The position numbers and the translations under genes are program-made. 63,916 nucleotides of DNA, taken from positions 1 to 63,916 of the IMG/VR virus record IMGVR_UViG_3300032047_000008; one strand, written 5' to 3'. The notes under the pieces were generated by a model. The model ran no database searches and was not told where the DNA came from. It worked only from the letters and a program-made list of their open reading frames with translations. This document shows, in pieces, positions 8,900-19,504 of this stretch (position 1 is its first letter; each line of letters starts with the position of its first letter). Source of the stretch: a virus.

Positions 8900-9486
8900 A
8901 AAAAAACTTAGATTTTTTAGAAAAGTATGATTTCAACCTAGAATCATATAATGAGTATATTTCAAAAAAAATATCCAAAGATTTGCTGGATGATTTTGGT
9001 AATTTAATACTAAGTGCAAATATAGAAGAATCAAATATTACCGAAGTTGAAAAATTCATCTTGAAAGTTCCTGCGAAAAAGAAAAAGTTAAAGAAAACAC
9101 AAGTTGAACTTTTTATGGATACTCATGTAACTGAGTTCACAGACGTGGAAGACGAGGGGGATGTGGTATCTGACTCCGAGGGGCCGATAGTCGACTTAGC
9201 AGATGAAATTGACAACGAGGTTAGATCACAACTCGATCAAGAACGTATATTACAGACTCAAATCGATGAAATGTCAGATATTCTAGATTCCGAAATTGAA
9301 AAGGGAGTTCACTTTCAAGAGAAATCTTCAGAAAACTTCACCGCCGCAAAAAATATTATAATATCACAAAGGATTTCTGCTGGTGAGGGAAGTTCTCCAT
9401 CAGACTTTAGTAACAAGTTTCCCTTTTTACCTTTGGGTGAAACAACCGAATCCGAAGTGGATACATTTCCGTTTTTATCCGAGTAA
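8896..9486 (+). CDS. Acidic protein of the baseplate operon, unknown function
   Basis: 196 residues, overlapping the previous gene by ATGA. It has a Lys-rich patch near residue 60 (PAKKKKLKKTQ), then a long acidic region (TDVEDEGDVVSDSEGP) and helices. FPFLPLGE and FPFLSE motifs occur near the C-terminus. The repeated FPFL could be a short docking motif. No known domain is recognised. Position between the beta-sandwich protein and the giant gp7-like protein suggests an assembly partner. Confidence 0.5.
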   Translation: MKKNLDFLEKYDFNLESYNEYISKKISKDLLDDFGNLILSANIEESNITEVEKFILKVPAKKKKLKKTQVELFMDTHVTEFTDVEDEGDVVSDSEGPIVDLADEIDNEVRSQLDQERILQTQIDEMSDILDSEIEKGVHFQEKSSENFTAAKNIIISQRISAGEGSSPSDFSNKFPFLPLGETTESEVDTFPFLSE

Positions 9487-9493
9487 ATGAGAT

Positions 9494-12400
9494 ATGAGTG
9501 AATATATAAAAATGGTTAAACAAGCACCCTCTAATCAAGAATTTGATTTTCCAAGATCATCGTTGGTTTCGGAAGATTTGTACAGAATTGTGGTAAGTGA
9601 CAGTGATGATAGTCCTGTGTACGACTTCGGCCGAAATCCAAAGGATATAGCAGAGTTTTCAATTTACTCAAATGATAACAAAGTAATAAAGACAAAAGTA
9701 ATTAAACCAGTTGATTCGTTTAAACGAAAAACTTTTGATTTTACTGATTATGGTGGAGTAAGACGAGCAGGATCGTTATCACTGTTCGACACAAAGTATG
9801 AGGTCACAGAAGATAATGAACTCGTATTATCTCCCACACACGAACTAAGAGAACTCGGAGAACAAGGTGGTTCTTTCTTGGTGGGTGTATCTATGAAGCA
9901 GGAATTAATAGGATCATATGAGTCCACTTCTAAACTTCTGATTCAGGACATTTCACCGAGTAGAACTGAAATTAAGATAATACCAAGTTCACTAAAAACA
10001 AGTCTCAGACCACTCGATGTGGCTCTTAATGTAGAATATTTAAATTATTTTAACAAAAAAATTCCAGTTTCTCATATTTTTTATGAAATACCCTCGTTAC
10101 TTAGTGAAATTGGAACTAGAGTGCAGGTCGAAAATTTAATTGCAAATGGGTATCTTGTAGAAAACTTAAAAGAACGACTCTATGAGTTAGTAGACTTTTA
10201 TAATTTTGCATCCTTAGATAGTTTTTCACATGATTGTGATGGGGTGTATAATGAAATAAAATCTTTGTACTTAAATACATTCTTATACAACTACAATAGT
10301 ACATATACCCGTGGAGAAATTTCCAACGAATACGAAAAGTGCATAGACTATATATTAAATAAAACACCTAAGTTTAAAAATACCTCAGATAAATTACATA
10401 CTAAGTATAAATCACTATATAAAGAGGTTCTTATGACGATGTTCAATTTTAATAGATTGGGTAATCTGTTTGATGAAAAATTCGAATCATATCTATCGAC
10501 CAGCATGGTATTTGAAACAGGCGAGCAAGTTTCTGTATTATCGACAGCTCGCAGTACAGACAACATTTCTGATCCAGTTAAACACAGACCGTTGCTATTT
10601 AAACTTCAACAACCACTGTCACATGACATTAAAGTTGGTGCATCATTTCATTTGCTTGGTTTATTTTATTCCGACGACATTATACAAAGAACTATTTTGT
10701 ATAAAAAGGTAAAACCAAAATTATATAAACTTAGAAATCCTGATTTAAGTGGTATTGCTTCGCAGGGTACCAGAAGCTATACATCAGAGCAGTTAAATAA
10801 AAATAAATCACAAATAGAAAAAGAGTCTTTATTAAATCTCAATTCTACTGATCCTGGTATATTAGAGAAAATAAAAGAAGTTGAAACTGAGTGGAGAGAA
10901 GAGGTATTCGGATCACCAATAAAAATCACAGAAGAAATATCAAATTATTTTAACAATCAAACTGAGGACTATTATCTGTCCGTTGATTATTCTGATTTTA
11001 AAAATTTCATAAGATATTCGTCTGCCCGTAAACGACTAGATGTTTTTATTTTAAAATTAACTAAAATTTCAAAATATGACAGAGAGTTAGAGGAAATACG
11101 AAAATCATATAGGGCTAGTACACCCGAGAAGTTTGGTAGACTCTCATATGACACGGAGATTGAACGATTAAACAAAGAAAAAGTACAAATTTTAAATTCA
11201 CTGGACGGATACGAGAGGTTTTTATATTTTGAGGATATAACCGAACTGACCGACTCAGCTACAAAAATAAAAATACGAATAGATGAACTAATGCAAAAAA
11301 AGATCTCACACGGAGATTCTTCGGGTGAACTTGACTCTAAAATAAAAGAATTAGAAGCAGACTTACTATACACTTATATAAGTTGGCCAAGAGCAGAATT
11401 TAATTGTGATAGTGTAAATGATTGGAGTCCAAATGCATTTGATTACAAAGAACACGATGCTGTGTATATGGAAGACCACATTTATATACTAACAGGACCC
11501 GATCCAGTTAACTCACTTGATATACCCGGTGTCAGTGATAGGTGGTCGTTATTTTGCAGTTGTGATGAGTGTGTTGGAAAAAAAATTCCACTAAATACAA
11601 CATCTTATTCATTCTTAACATCACGTGACTATTATCGCCCTATGCCAATACCGGAGGATATGGAAGATTTCTCAAAAACAACAGGATATACTTGGTATTC
11701 TGAGAAGGCTCGTGAAGCTGAAGCATATGATAAGCAAAACGACAATTCTTTTGCCAATAACACACCTGAATTTATTGTCCGTGATCCTGACAATGAAGAA
11801 TATTTTGAATTTTTATCATTTATTGGTCACCAATTCGATTTAATACATTTGTATGTAGAGGGAGTTGGTAATATTAAAAAACCTCTTAACAATCCCGATA
11901 AGGGAATTCCAAACGAATTGGTCTCTCATATGCTTGGATATTTTGGTGGGAGTTTTGAGGGGTATGATGAAGGAGAAATAAATTCACTGGCACGTGACAT
12001 CAAGACAGATGAAGAACTTGCGTTTGTTAAGAAGTTTAAGCAAAAAAAACACTTAGTGTGGAGACGTATACTAAATAATTTACCATATATTTTAAAAACA
12101 AAAGGAACAGAAAAATCCATTCGTGCTTTGTTTAGGTGTTATGGAGTACCAGATTATTTATTTAAAATACGAGAATTTGGGGGGATTGAATATAACACCG
12201 AAACCAGTGATAAGGTATTGTATACATTTGATTCGTTTGATTATTTTCTTAAACTTGAAAGAGACAATCAGTATATAGAACTTGACTGGAAAACTGAAAC
12301 TTATCAATCAAGGTGTGTGGAATTAAAATTTTCATTTAATGAAGATCTGTGTGACATAACATCTGATATAGAAATTCTAGCATCAAAAAAGGATCTGACA

Positions 12401-15400
12401 AACGACCAATTAGATTCCACAAATTGGAGCTTTGGGTTCGCGTCCGAACCAACAAAAAATCACACCACCACGGGAGGATATGGTTGGGGTAAGTTTTATA
12501 TTAAAATCGGTCAATTTATTACATATTTGGCAGATATAGATGGTAATGAACAAGTATATGGATTTTCGTCAAAAGAATTTAATGTACTGATTCAGGTAGT
12601 TGAATCTGAGCGGTGGACTGATTCTGGAGTAGAAGTTTTTGTAAAGAGATACTCCGATGAAGATTTAGTTTACAACGGATATTCTAAAATAGCTCTACCC
12701 CGTGCAGATATAAATAATTTTTTAGGTTCACCAAAACTCATTTTCGGAAACTATTATGGTTCTAATTTTTTCGGAACACTTGATAGATTGCGAATATATA
12801 CAAAACCAATTAAAGAAGCTCGGTTTGAAAACCACATAAAGTTCAATCAATCGTATGATGTAGATGATCCACATGAACTGGAAGACATCTTAGTGTTTAA
12901 GGCTAATTTTGATTTTCCATATAAACTAAATGATTTATTGGGCAACTGGGACGGAACAAAAACCGACTACATATTTGGTGACAAGGTTTTATATGATGAG
13001 AGTGTTTTTGTTTACGTGGGGGACGATGATAACAATACCAACGACCAACCGAATGAATCTCCTGCGTGGGAGGTGGACCAATCTGGAGTGGAGTCTCATA
13101 TACAAAACACATCATTTAGAAAAGACTCACCTGAGTGGGCAACTGTGTATAATTTTACTAGTGTTGAATATCCATATGACTTCGGTGGAAGTAACAAGAG
13201 AAACTTTGCCAAACTTCCTGCATACGGTTCACAGGTTTTTAATAATAGTAAAATTAGAATTGAGACTCAGATACTCGAAACTCAGTTGTCTGTGTCAAAG
13301 AGAAGTACTAAAAAAAGTGGTGATCGGTTAACAATTGATACCAACAAACTTGGAGTTTACTTTAGTCCATCTGATTTAATTAATCATGAAATTTTAAGAT
13401 TTTTTGGTGATTTCGATCTCGGAGACTATATAGGAGACCCGTCTGAGTTGTACAATAAAACTTATAGTGGGTTTAATGAAATCAAAAATTTATTTTTTAA
13501 AAACGGGTTCGGTAGAATTGATTTTTCTTATTATCTATCCATTTTAGAATCATATTTGGACCCGTCTTTATTTAAAAATATAGAAAAAATAATTCCGGCC
13601 CGTACACTGTTAGTTTCTGGCCTGGTAGTAGAACCATCTTTACTTGAACGAAGTAAAATTCAAAGACGGCCAATTGATAACGAGTTGGTGGTCTATGACG
13701 ATATCCACATCAATGTGGGTATTAAAAACAAAAATATAACAGACCTGGCTAATAATAGATCTTATTATAATCTAAACAATGAAAACGCACATTGTCTGAA
13801 ATTAAATATAGCACATACAACACAGACTTCAAATACATATCCATCTGAGTTTAATTCTAATGTATATGAAAATATTCCAGATGATTTAATGTATGGAATT
13901 AGTTCGTATCGTGGTACATTTTCTAATCACATCGCATCGTTTGACAATAAGTCATATGAACGATATGTAAAAATAGATAAACAATCACGAAAATACAATT
14001 CACTGAGAATATACGGAAGTGTGCTTAAGAATTCAAACTTAAATTGTCAAATTTTCGGATCGGTTGGGGGTTCACACAATCCTTCGTTTTATGTTCATAA
14101 AGATGTTACATTAAATGGAATTGCATTATATGACAATCTTATATCATCGGAACTGTATATAAACGACTATGCTCTTTTTTCATTTTCATTTTCTGGACAC
14201 ATCATATCGGGCCGTGTCCACGGTTGGGCCAACGTAACTATCCAAAATGGAACAATTAAAAACTTTATTGTAAATGGAAGGTTTGGTGGTACATTGTTTT
14301 CTGAGTGTGATTTAAGACTTACAACATCTCAATTCTCAGATGATATTGATAGAATAATTTATAAAAAACAACTATCGGGAGCTCCGACAAAAAGTACATC
14401 GGGAGGATCGGACTCTGTGTACACTAAGATAATTTCAAACAAGACAACCTCCGAAATAAATTTAATTAAAATTCCAGATACAATATCTCACAGATTTTCT
14501 CTTAATATAGATAATAATACATTTTTTACATTAAAAAATAATTCAGGAAAGTATATAACCGCAGACGGATTGTATAGATGTAGGATAAATATGTTTGTTG
14601 CAAGTGAACTAATCCCACCCCCAATTTGTACATTTAACATCAGCTGGACACGAATAGATGACCAAACAAATAAAACGAATGATGTTTTGAATTTCAAAAA
14701 GTCTGCCTACGATTATGTACATAATTTACAGCTATCTGAATCAACTGATTTATCTAAAATTAAAAGTGCATTTGAACTTCCTGAGTTGGTGGTGACGGAC
14801 ACAACAAAACTAACTACTTCCTATAAAAAAACTGAAGCAGAATATTCATGTGAAGATAGACTGGGTAGGTATGAAGTTCCTGAAATTATTAATCGCACGA
14901 GGATTACGTCTGAATCTAATACACTGGATGCTTATCTGGGTGAGGTGATCTACCGAAAATCATATAAAATTCCCTTTAATTTTAATCAATCACTAAAAAC
15001 TGACAAAGACACACATGAATCTGACCTCAAGTTGGCCGTAAACTATGACGGAGTTATGTTAAACCTTGAAGTCACAGATTCAAATGAAATTGTGTATAAA
15101 ACCAATAGTGTGCAGTATAAATTAACCGACTTACAAAATTTAACTAACATAAATTTTAGTGAAGGTGTGTTGAGTGTTGTTACTGTAGACAACTTCTCCG
15201 CAATAGTCGGTGATGTAGTTTTATTAACAGATTCAGTTTGGTCTGCTGAGAGTGGTTTGTTATTTAACTTAAATGAAACCTATTATACATTTATACGTAC
15301 AGAAGATGTTGGTGGAACGCATAAACGAATTATACTTTCCATACCAGACTATATGAAAAACTGGCCAAATTCTGTTGAATATGTAGGTGGTGGGATATTA

Positions 15401-17239
15401 CATAAGTTGCCGTCTGAGGTAGATTACTATCATAAAATCGGAGGGGTTTCGTATAAACTAACCACATCGTGTTCGTATCATAACGATCCGGTCAGAGTTT
15501 CTATTCCAAAAAAAGTAACGACCACACCTGACGTAGGGGATACGATAAATTGTGTTTTTCGTGAAGGTGCGTTTTTATGGAAAGAGTTCGGCCTGCGTGT
15601 ATTAACTAACGCGGTGGTACTGAAAGTATCTCAGATAAACGACATATACGATAAACAACACGGAGAGACGTTGATTAGAGTAGAAACAGAAGAGACCATA
15701 AATGGAAATCGGTATGTTGAATTTGTACCATCTGCGGAATATGTATATGCATTTTCTGTCATACCCACCGATAACCAAAACAGACCAAACTATCAAGTAG
15801 AACTCTCGACAAAATATAATATTCAACTTGGGCCATCCCCCTCACCCATTTCTATTCAGAAAATTTATCACAATATTTTAATAGATAACATAATTGAACT
15901 TGAATCTCCATTTGACTATTTTAATATAGTAGATGTGGTCCCTTCTGGGAAAAAAATATTAAACGGAAACTTAAAAACTCATCGGCGATATTTTTCAACT
16001 ACCAATAAACAAGAATCTAGAAAATTATCTAGATTACACTGCCGACGATCAAGCAGTAATTTAAATAATACTATATCTCCAGACGGAATCACCAACAACT
16101 CTCCACCGATAGTGCGTACTCGTAGGTCATCTCTAAAAGACGGAATGGGCGATTCGTTTTGGTATTTAGAAGACAAGACATACTCGGTTGTGTTGCCGTG
16201 TGGAGTTGGTGATCGGGATGTTTCCGAAACACCTACCCCAACCACTACACTAGAAGTAATGGACGGTTCTAATTTAAATTCAGATTCTTTGGTTTTTTAT
16301 TACACATTTGAGAATGTAAATTCTGATGAGACACTTGTATATGACCTATCCGGAAATGAACGTGATGGTAATATTAATTTAGGTTTAGTTAAAACCGGTG
16401 GCCTCGGTCGACAATATAAAAAAGTAATGTCACTTGATAATAATATAAAACCAAATCAGAATAATACAAATGCGTATATAGAGATTCCGACAAATTCCGA
16501 TGTTAAAACCGATAAATGCACCATAAGTTTTTGGATAAAACCTATTGGTGAAAGTGCAGATAACTCCGGGATAGTATTTAATAATTCCACGGAGCCAACT
16601 AACCGTCATGGTGTGGTTATAAATCCCAATGGAAATAAGTTTTCACTTGGATACACTTGGACTTCCTCTGTTGATTCATATTTGGTCGATTTAAATGTAA
16701 AGTTAGAAGAAGATGCTTGGAATCATGTTTCTATTATTATATATAAAAATGGAATTACCCGTGTGTTTTTAAACAAAACGTATGTTAAAATGTATGATTT
16801 GGGGGTTTATCACGACATGGTAAATTTTGATAAACTTGAGGTGGGTAGATTTTCTGGTATGATAGATGACATACGATTTTATACCGACGAACTTTCATTT
16901 GGTGAAGTTGAATTGAAGACGAGTGCCAGTGGTCAAGTTGCAGAGTTGTATGACACAACTCGTGATTCGAGTAATTTTACAACCGAACCATCAATCGAGT
17001 GTCAAGAGTTCCCCTTTTTGCGATTTTTTGAATTTGATTATTATCAAGACAGACATTTCACCGAGGCCTCGATTTGGTACAGTGAGAATGTCCATCGTAA
17101 AGAAGACATATCACTCGAACCTGAACTCGCAGCTAGAATGAAACACGCAATTTCTGGTGGACCAAATGAGGGTATGAGAAAATTTGCATCTGTAGAATTT
17201 ATGGGAAATTTGTGTGGTCGTGTAAAAGAAGCAAGTTAA
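9494..17239 (+). CDS. Giant baseplate wedge / host-contact protein, gp7-like with LamG domains
   Basis: 2581 residues. Around residue 861 it carries the segment RILNNLPYILKTKGTEKSIR followed by ALFRCYGVPDYL, a motif found in myovirus tail protein I/gp7-type wedge proteins. Two concanavalin/LamG-like beta-sandwiches are visible: one near residues 930-1130 (ends LDRLRIYTKPIKEARFENHI) and one near 2255-2470 (LSGNERDGNI; CTISFWIKPIGE; IDDIRFYTDELS). Two aromatic GD-V-Y motifs (about 650-690, HDAVYMEDHIYILTG; about 1155-1195, FGDKVLYDESVFVYVG) resemble CBM5/12 carbohydrate-binding modules. T4 gp7 is 1032 residues, so much of this protein is added surface modules. Assignment as gp7 rests on the central motif and on following gp25-gp6. 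Confidence 0.6.
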   Translation: MSEYIKMVKQAPSNQEFDFPRSSLVSEDLYRIVVSDSDDSPVYDFGRNPKDIAEFSIYSNDNKVIKTKVIKPVDSFKRKTFDFTDYGGVRRAGSLSLFDTKYEVTEDNELVLSPTHELRELGEQGGSFLVGVSMKQELIGSYESTSKLLIQDISPSRTEIKIIPSSLKTSLRPLDVALNVEYLNYFNKKIPVSHIFYEIPSLLSEIGTRVQVENLIANGYLVENLKERLYELVDFYNFASLDSFSHDCDGVYNEIKSLYLNTFLYNYNSTYTRGEISNEYEKCIDYILNKTPKFKNTSDKLHTKYKSLYKEVLMTMFNFNRLGNLFDEKFESYLSTSMVFETGEQVSVLSTARSTDNISDPVKHRPLLFKLQQPLSHDIKVGASFHLLGLFYSDDIIQRTILYKKVKPKLYKLRNPDLSGIASQGTRSYTSEQLNKNKSQIEKESLLNLNSTDPGILEKIKEVETEWREEVFGSPIKITEEISNYFNNQTEDYYLSVDYSDFKNFIRYSSARKRLDVFILKLTKISKYDRELEEIRKSYRASTPEKFGRLSYDTEIERLNKEKVQILNSLDGYERFLYFEDITELTDSATKIKIRIDELMQKKISHGDSSGELDSKIKELEADLLYTYISWPRAEFNCDSVNDWSPNAFDYKEHDAVYMEDHIYILTGPDPVNSLDIPGVSDRWSLFCSCDECVGKKIPLNTTSYSFLTSRDYYRPMPIPEDMEDFSKTTGYTWYSEKAREAEAYDKQNDNSFANNTPEFIVRDPDNEEYFEFLSFIGHQFDLIHLYVEGVGNIKKPLNNPDKGIPNELVSHMLGYFGGSFEGYDEGEINSLARDIKTDEELAFVKKFKQKKHLVWRRILNNLPYILKTKGTEKSIRALFRCYGVPDYLFKIREFGGIEYNTETSDKVLYTFDSFDYFLKLERDNQYIELDWKTETYQSRCVELKFSFNEDLCDITSDIEILASKKDLTNDQLDSTNWSFGFASEPTKNHTTTGGYGWGKFYIKIGQFITYLADIDGNEQVYGFSSKEFNVLIQVVESERWTDSGVEVFVKRYSDEDLVYNGYSKIALPRADINNFLGSPKLIFGNYYGSNFFGTLDRLRIYTKPIKEARFENHIKFNQSYDVDDPHELEDILVFKANFDFPYKLNDLLGNWDGTKTDYIFGDKVLYDESVFVYVGDDDNNTNDQPNESPAWEVDQSGVESHIQNTSFRKDSPEWATVYNFTSVEYPYDFGGSNKRNFAKLPAYGSQVFNNSKIRIETQILETQLSVSKRSTKKSGDRLTIDTNKLGVYFSPSDLINHEILRFFGDFDLGDYIGDPSELYNKTYSGFNEIKNLFFKNGFGRIDFSYYLSILESYLDPSLFKNIEKIIPARTLLVSGLVVEPSLLERSKIQRRPIDNELVVYDDIHINVGIKNKNITDLANNRSYYNLNNENAHCLKLNIAHTTQTSNTYPSEFNSNVYENIPDDLMYGISSYRGTFSNHIASFDNKSYERYVKIDKQSRKYNSLRIYGSVLKNSNLNCQIFGSVGGSHNPSFYVHKDVTLNGIALYDNLISSELYINDYALFSFSFSGHIISGRVHGWANVTIQNGTIKNFIVNGRFGGTLFSECDLRLTTSQFSDDIDRIIYKKQLSGAPTKSTSGGSDSVYTKIISNKTTSEINLIKIPDTISHRFSLNIDNNTFFTLKNNSGKYITADGLYRCRINMFVASELIPPPICTFNISWTRIDDQTNKTNDVLNFKKSAYDYVHNLQLSESTDLSKIKSAFELPELVVTDTTKLTTSYKKTEAEYSCEDRLGRYEVPEIINRTRITSESNTLDAYLGEVIYRKSYKIPFNFNQSLKTDKDTHESDLKLAVNYDGVMLNLEVTDSNEIVYKTNSVQYKLTDLQNLTNINFSEGVLSVVTVDNFSAIVGDVVLLTDSVWSAESGLLFNLNETYYTFIRTEDVGGTHKRIILSIPDYMKNWPNSVEYVGGGILHKLPSEVDYYHKIGGVSYKLTTSCSYHNDPVRVSIPKKVTTTPDVGDTINCVFREGAFLWKEFGLRVLTNAVVLKVSQINDIYDKQHGETLIRVETEETINGNRYVEFVPSAEYVYAFSVIPTDNQNRPNYQVELSTKYNIQLGPSPSPISIQKIYHNILIDNIIELESPFDYFNIVDVVPSGKKILNGNLKTHRRYFSTTNKQESRKLSRLHCRRSSSNLNNTISPDGITNNSPPIVRTRRSSLKDGMGDSFWYLEDKTYSVVLPCGVGDRDVSETPTPTTTLEVMDGSNLNSDSLVFYYTFENVNSDETLVYDLSGNERDGNINLGLVKTGGLGRQYKKVMSLDNNIKPNQNNTNAYIEIPTNSDVKTDKCTISFWIKPIGESADNSGIVFNNSTEPTNRHGVVINPNGNKFSLGYTWTSSVDSYLVDLNVKLEEDAWNHVSIIIYKNGITRVFLNKTYVKMYDLGVYHDMVNFDKLEVGRFSGMIDDIRFYTDELSFGEVELKTSASGQVAELYDTTRDSSNFTTEPSIECQEFPFLRFFEFDYYQDRHFTEASIWYSENVHRKEDISLEPELAARMKHAISGGPNEGMRKFASVEFMGNLCGRVKEAS

Positions 17240-17259
17240 TTTAATAAATATTTCACTTA

Positions 17260-17273
17260 TATAAATATTTATA
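17260..17273 (+). promoter_or_regulatory. Palindromic late-promoter element TATAAATATTTATA
   Basis: TATAAATATTTATA is a perfect palindrome containing the T4 late consensus TATAAATA on both strands, and on the + strand also ATATTTAT, eight of the nine bases of this phage's box. It lies in the 68-nt gap before ATG 17308, so a leader of roughly 30 nt is possible. Confidence 0.5.
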
Positions 17274-17307
17274 TACTAAAACTTATCAAAAAATATATAT
17301 ATTAGTA

Positions 17308-17973
17308 ATGGGCTATTTAAATAATGAAACAATCACCGTAGAGGCGGTGCTAACAAAACGAGGTCGTGAGTTGCTTGCATCTGATCGTGGGTTAAGTATT
17401 ACAAGCTTTGCACTGGCCGATGATGAAATTGATTATACACTATACGACCCGGATCATCCCGATGGTTCACAATACTTTGATTTGGCACTTAGAAACACAC
17501 CTGTGTTTGAACCACTTACAGACGAAACTCAATCATTGAAATATAAGTTGGTAACATTGCCTCCTGGAACACAACACATACCTGTTATTAAACTAGGTCA
17601 GCAGAGTATTACTCTTGATAAAGACTATAATGGAGTTGTTACACTGAATCCTACTACAAACCCGGTGTATAATACCCAACTTGGGTATACTGCTGTATTA
17701 TCTAATCGTGAAGTGGGTACGATTGTTGGTTCGGGGGTAGATGAGTCGGTTGGTGAGAATACTTCCATATTTTTAGGAGACACAGCAAGCACATTTGCTC
17801 AGACAACTGTAGGGTTAACTTTTGATTTTAGAGTAAACCCGTCCATAACTAAAAATGTGGGGGCAAATTTAACAATTATAGGTAACGAAAGTGGTGGGTC
17901 GATAACAATACCAGTTAACGTACTCGCAGAACCACTTGAAGGAATATCAGAGTCTGGTAATATAGGATACTAA
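17308..17973 (+). CDS. Tail/baseplate structural protein, unknown T4 counterpart
   Basis: 221 residues. The N-terminus (YLNNETITVEAVLTKRGREL, then LASDRGLSITSFALADDEID) is a pattern I associate with tail-associated proteins of uncultured marine myoviruses. The remainder is beta-rich with Thr/Gly/Val strands ending in VLAEPLEGISESGNIGY, like an immunoglobulin-like domain. The gene follows the palindromic late promoter and precedes the next tail gene by one base, so they form one unit. A baseplate-to-fibre adaptor role is plausible but inferred. Confidence 0.55.
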   Translation: MGYLNNETITVEAVLTKRGRELLASDRGLSITSFALADDEIDYTLYDPDHPDGSQYFDLALRNTPVFEPLTDETQSLKYKLVTLPPGTQHIPVIKLGQQSITLDKDYNGVVTLNPTTNPVYNTQLGYTAVLSNREVGTIVGSGVDESVGENTSIFLGDTASTFAQTTVGLTFDFRVNPSITKNVGANLTIIGNESGGSITIPVNVLAEPLEGISESGNIGY

Positions 17974-17974
17974 T

Positions 17975-19465
17975 ATGGCCATTTTTAAAGAATTAGATGA
18001 AACTGATAAGGTGGCTGGTAGAGTTACATCTGTACATGATGGTTTGTTTAGTGGGGATAACCCATCCGAGTTGGTAAATTTCTTCTATGATGAAGAATCA
18101 CACGAAACTCCGCTGGCCATGGCGTCGTCAGTAAAAGACATAGAAGATAACTGGATCTCACCAAGGAAAGAGGATTATTATACTGATATATATCACGAAG
18201 AAGTATATGTAGCTGGACTTTTAAACCAAAATACAGAACAACAATTTTCAATATCATACGGTCATGTCAATGGATTTGGTAGTCCGATTAAAGCTGCATT
18301 CAATAATAAAACCCCACAGATAACAAAAACTGTATATAGTCAGTACAAAAATATATTATTGAATCCTGATGATAAACGATTTACATTTACCCGTAGGGTT
18401 GATAACTCTTTTGTTGGATATGACGCTGACAGTATTCATATTATAAATTTTAGCACGGCCCGGATGAAAGAAAGAATAGACGAGGGTAATTTTTTATTTT
18501 CCCTTGGGGTATCTGTGGACGATGATATAAATTATAAAGTATCTTTTCAAGATGCAAGTGTATTTGGAACACGACTTAGTTTTGTTGCATCATCACCACA
18601 ATTTGGTCGTGTATTTGATTTAGTTAAAGTCGGAGAATCCGACCGGTATAACAACGATGATTCGGATGTCATAAAAATGACAACAGAGCCAGAAAGTTCG
18701 ACTGATTCATCAGGTTTTGATATTAAATATTCACCTGTTAGCAATCTTGGATTTGGGTTAGTGTACCCAGACCTTGGTATTATTGTAATAAACACCGTAG
18801 CCATTTCTGAACAATTGTGTGAAGGTTTAGATGTTTCTGTTAAAAAATACGAAAAATTAAAAAATACAAGACCAACTGGTTATGTTAAAGAAGAAAATGA
18901 AGGTGCTAGATTTGCCTGGCATGGGAATGTATCTCCTTTTTATTCTACAACTTCTGGTGAACTAACCAGTGTAAACGAACTTGGTGTAGAAGACACAAAT
19001 CGTGCAGAGAGTAATAATATTCACAATCCAAATACATGGTTAACGACAGACTCTGGTCAGAGTCTGCTAAAACGGGCAGGTGGAGATAAAAACTATCAAA
19101 ACTTTTTGAAATTTGCCACAGCTCTAAAAAAAGGAAGAAAGTTTGAATGCAGAAGTACAGAAATGATACCATCTAAGCATTATTTTATCCGAATTAAAAA
19201 CACGGATTTTAATTACAGTAACAATCCATCATTTGTATACCAGGGGTACGAGGCCCGAACACTTGCCACTCGTGCAAATGCAGAGTTGGATAATTACTTA
19301 GGAAGAATCAGATTCGACTCTTTTGTAGAAGACCCACGTGTGTATATTACAACTGTTGGTTTATATAATGATGACAATGAATTAGTGGCGGTGGCAAAAC
19401 TAAGTCGACCAATTTTAAAAACTTTTGACTCAGAGGCTCTTATTAAAGTAAAATTAGATTTTTAA
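17975..19465 (+). CDS. Tail structural protein sharing a C-terminal module with the downstream fibre
   Basis: 496 residues. A helical/beta N-terminus (IFKELDETDKVAGRVTSVHD) and a segment NQNTEQQFSISYGHVNGFGS suggest a baseplate-associated protein. The last 40 residues (TTVGLYNDDNELVAVAKLSR, then P) closely resemble the end of the 1402-residue fibre encoded next (TTIGLYDGLSLVGVAKLGRP), implying a common attachment or trimerisation module. It has no obvious enzyme motif. It lies one base after the previous stop. I consider it a structural component of the baseplate rim or fibre network. Confidence 0.6.
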   Translation: MAIFKELDETDKVAGRVTSVHDGLFSGDNPSELVNFFYDEESHETPLAMASSVKDIEDNWISPRKEDYYTDIYHEEVYVAGLLNQNTEQQFSISYGHVNGFGSPIKAAFNNKTPQITKTVYSQYKNILLNPDDKRFTFTRRVDNSFVGYDADSIHIINFSTARMKERIDEGNFLFSLGVSVDDDINYKVSFQDASVFGTRLSFVASSPQFGRVFDLVKVGESDRYNNDDSDVIKMTTEPESSTDSSGFDIKYSPVSNLGFGLVYPDLGIIVINTVAISEQLCEGLDVSVKKYEKLKNTRPTGYVKEENEGARFAWHGNVSPFYSTTSGELTSVNELGVEDTNRAESNNIHNPNTWLTTDSGQSLLKRAGGDKNYQNFLKFATALKKGRKFECRSTEMIPSKHYFIRIKNTDFNYSNNPSFVYQGYEARTLATRANAELDNYLGRIRFDSFVEDPRVYITTVGLYNDDNELVAVAKLSRPILKTFDSEALIKVKLDF

Positions 19466-19491
19466 ATTTTTTGTATTTTTTAACAAAAAAT
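19466..19491 (+). terminator. Weak AT-only hairpin before the fibre gene
   Basis: ATTTTTTGT (19466-19474) can pair with ACAAAAAAT (19483-19491) around an 8-nt loop. The stem is almost all A-T and overlaps the following promoter box, so termination activity is doubtful. Confidence 0.25.
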
Positions 19492-19499
19492 ATATTTAT
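19491..19499 (+). promoter_or_regulatory. Late-promoter box TATATTTAT
   Basis: The box ends 5 nt before ATG 19505 of the propeller fibre, with no room for a ribosome binding site. A leaderless transcript is predicted. Confidence 0.5.
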
Positions 19500-19504
19500 A
19501 TTTT

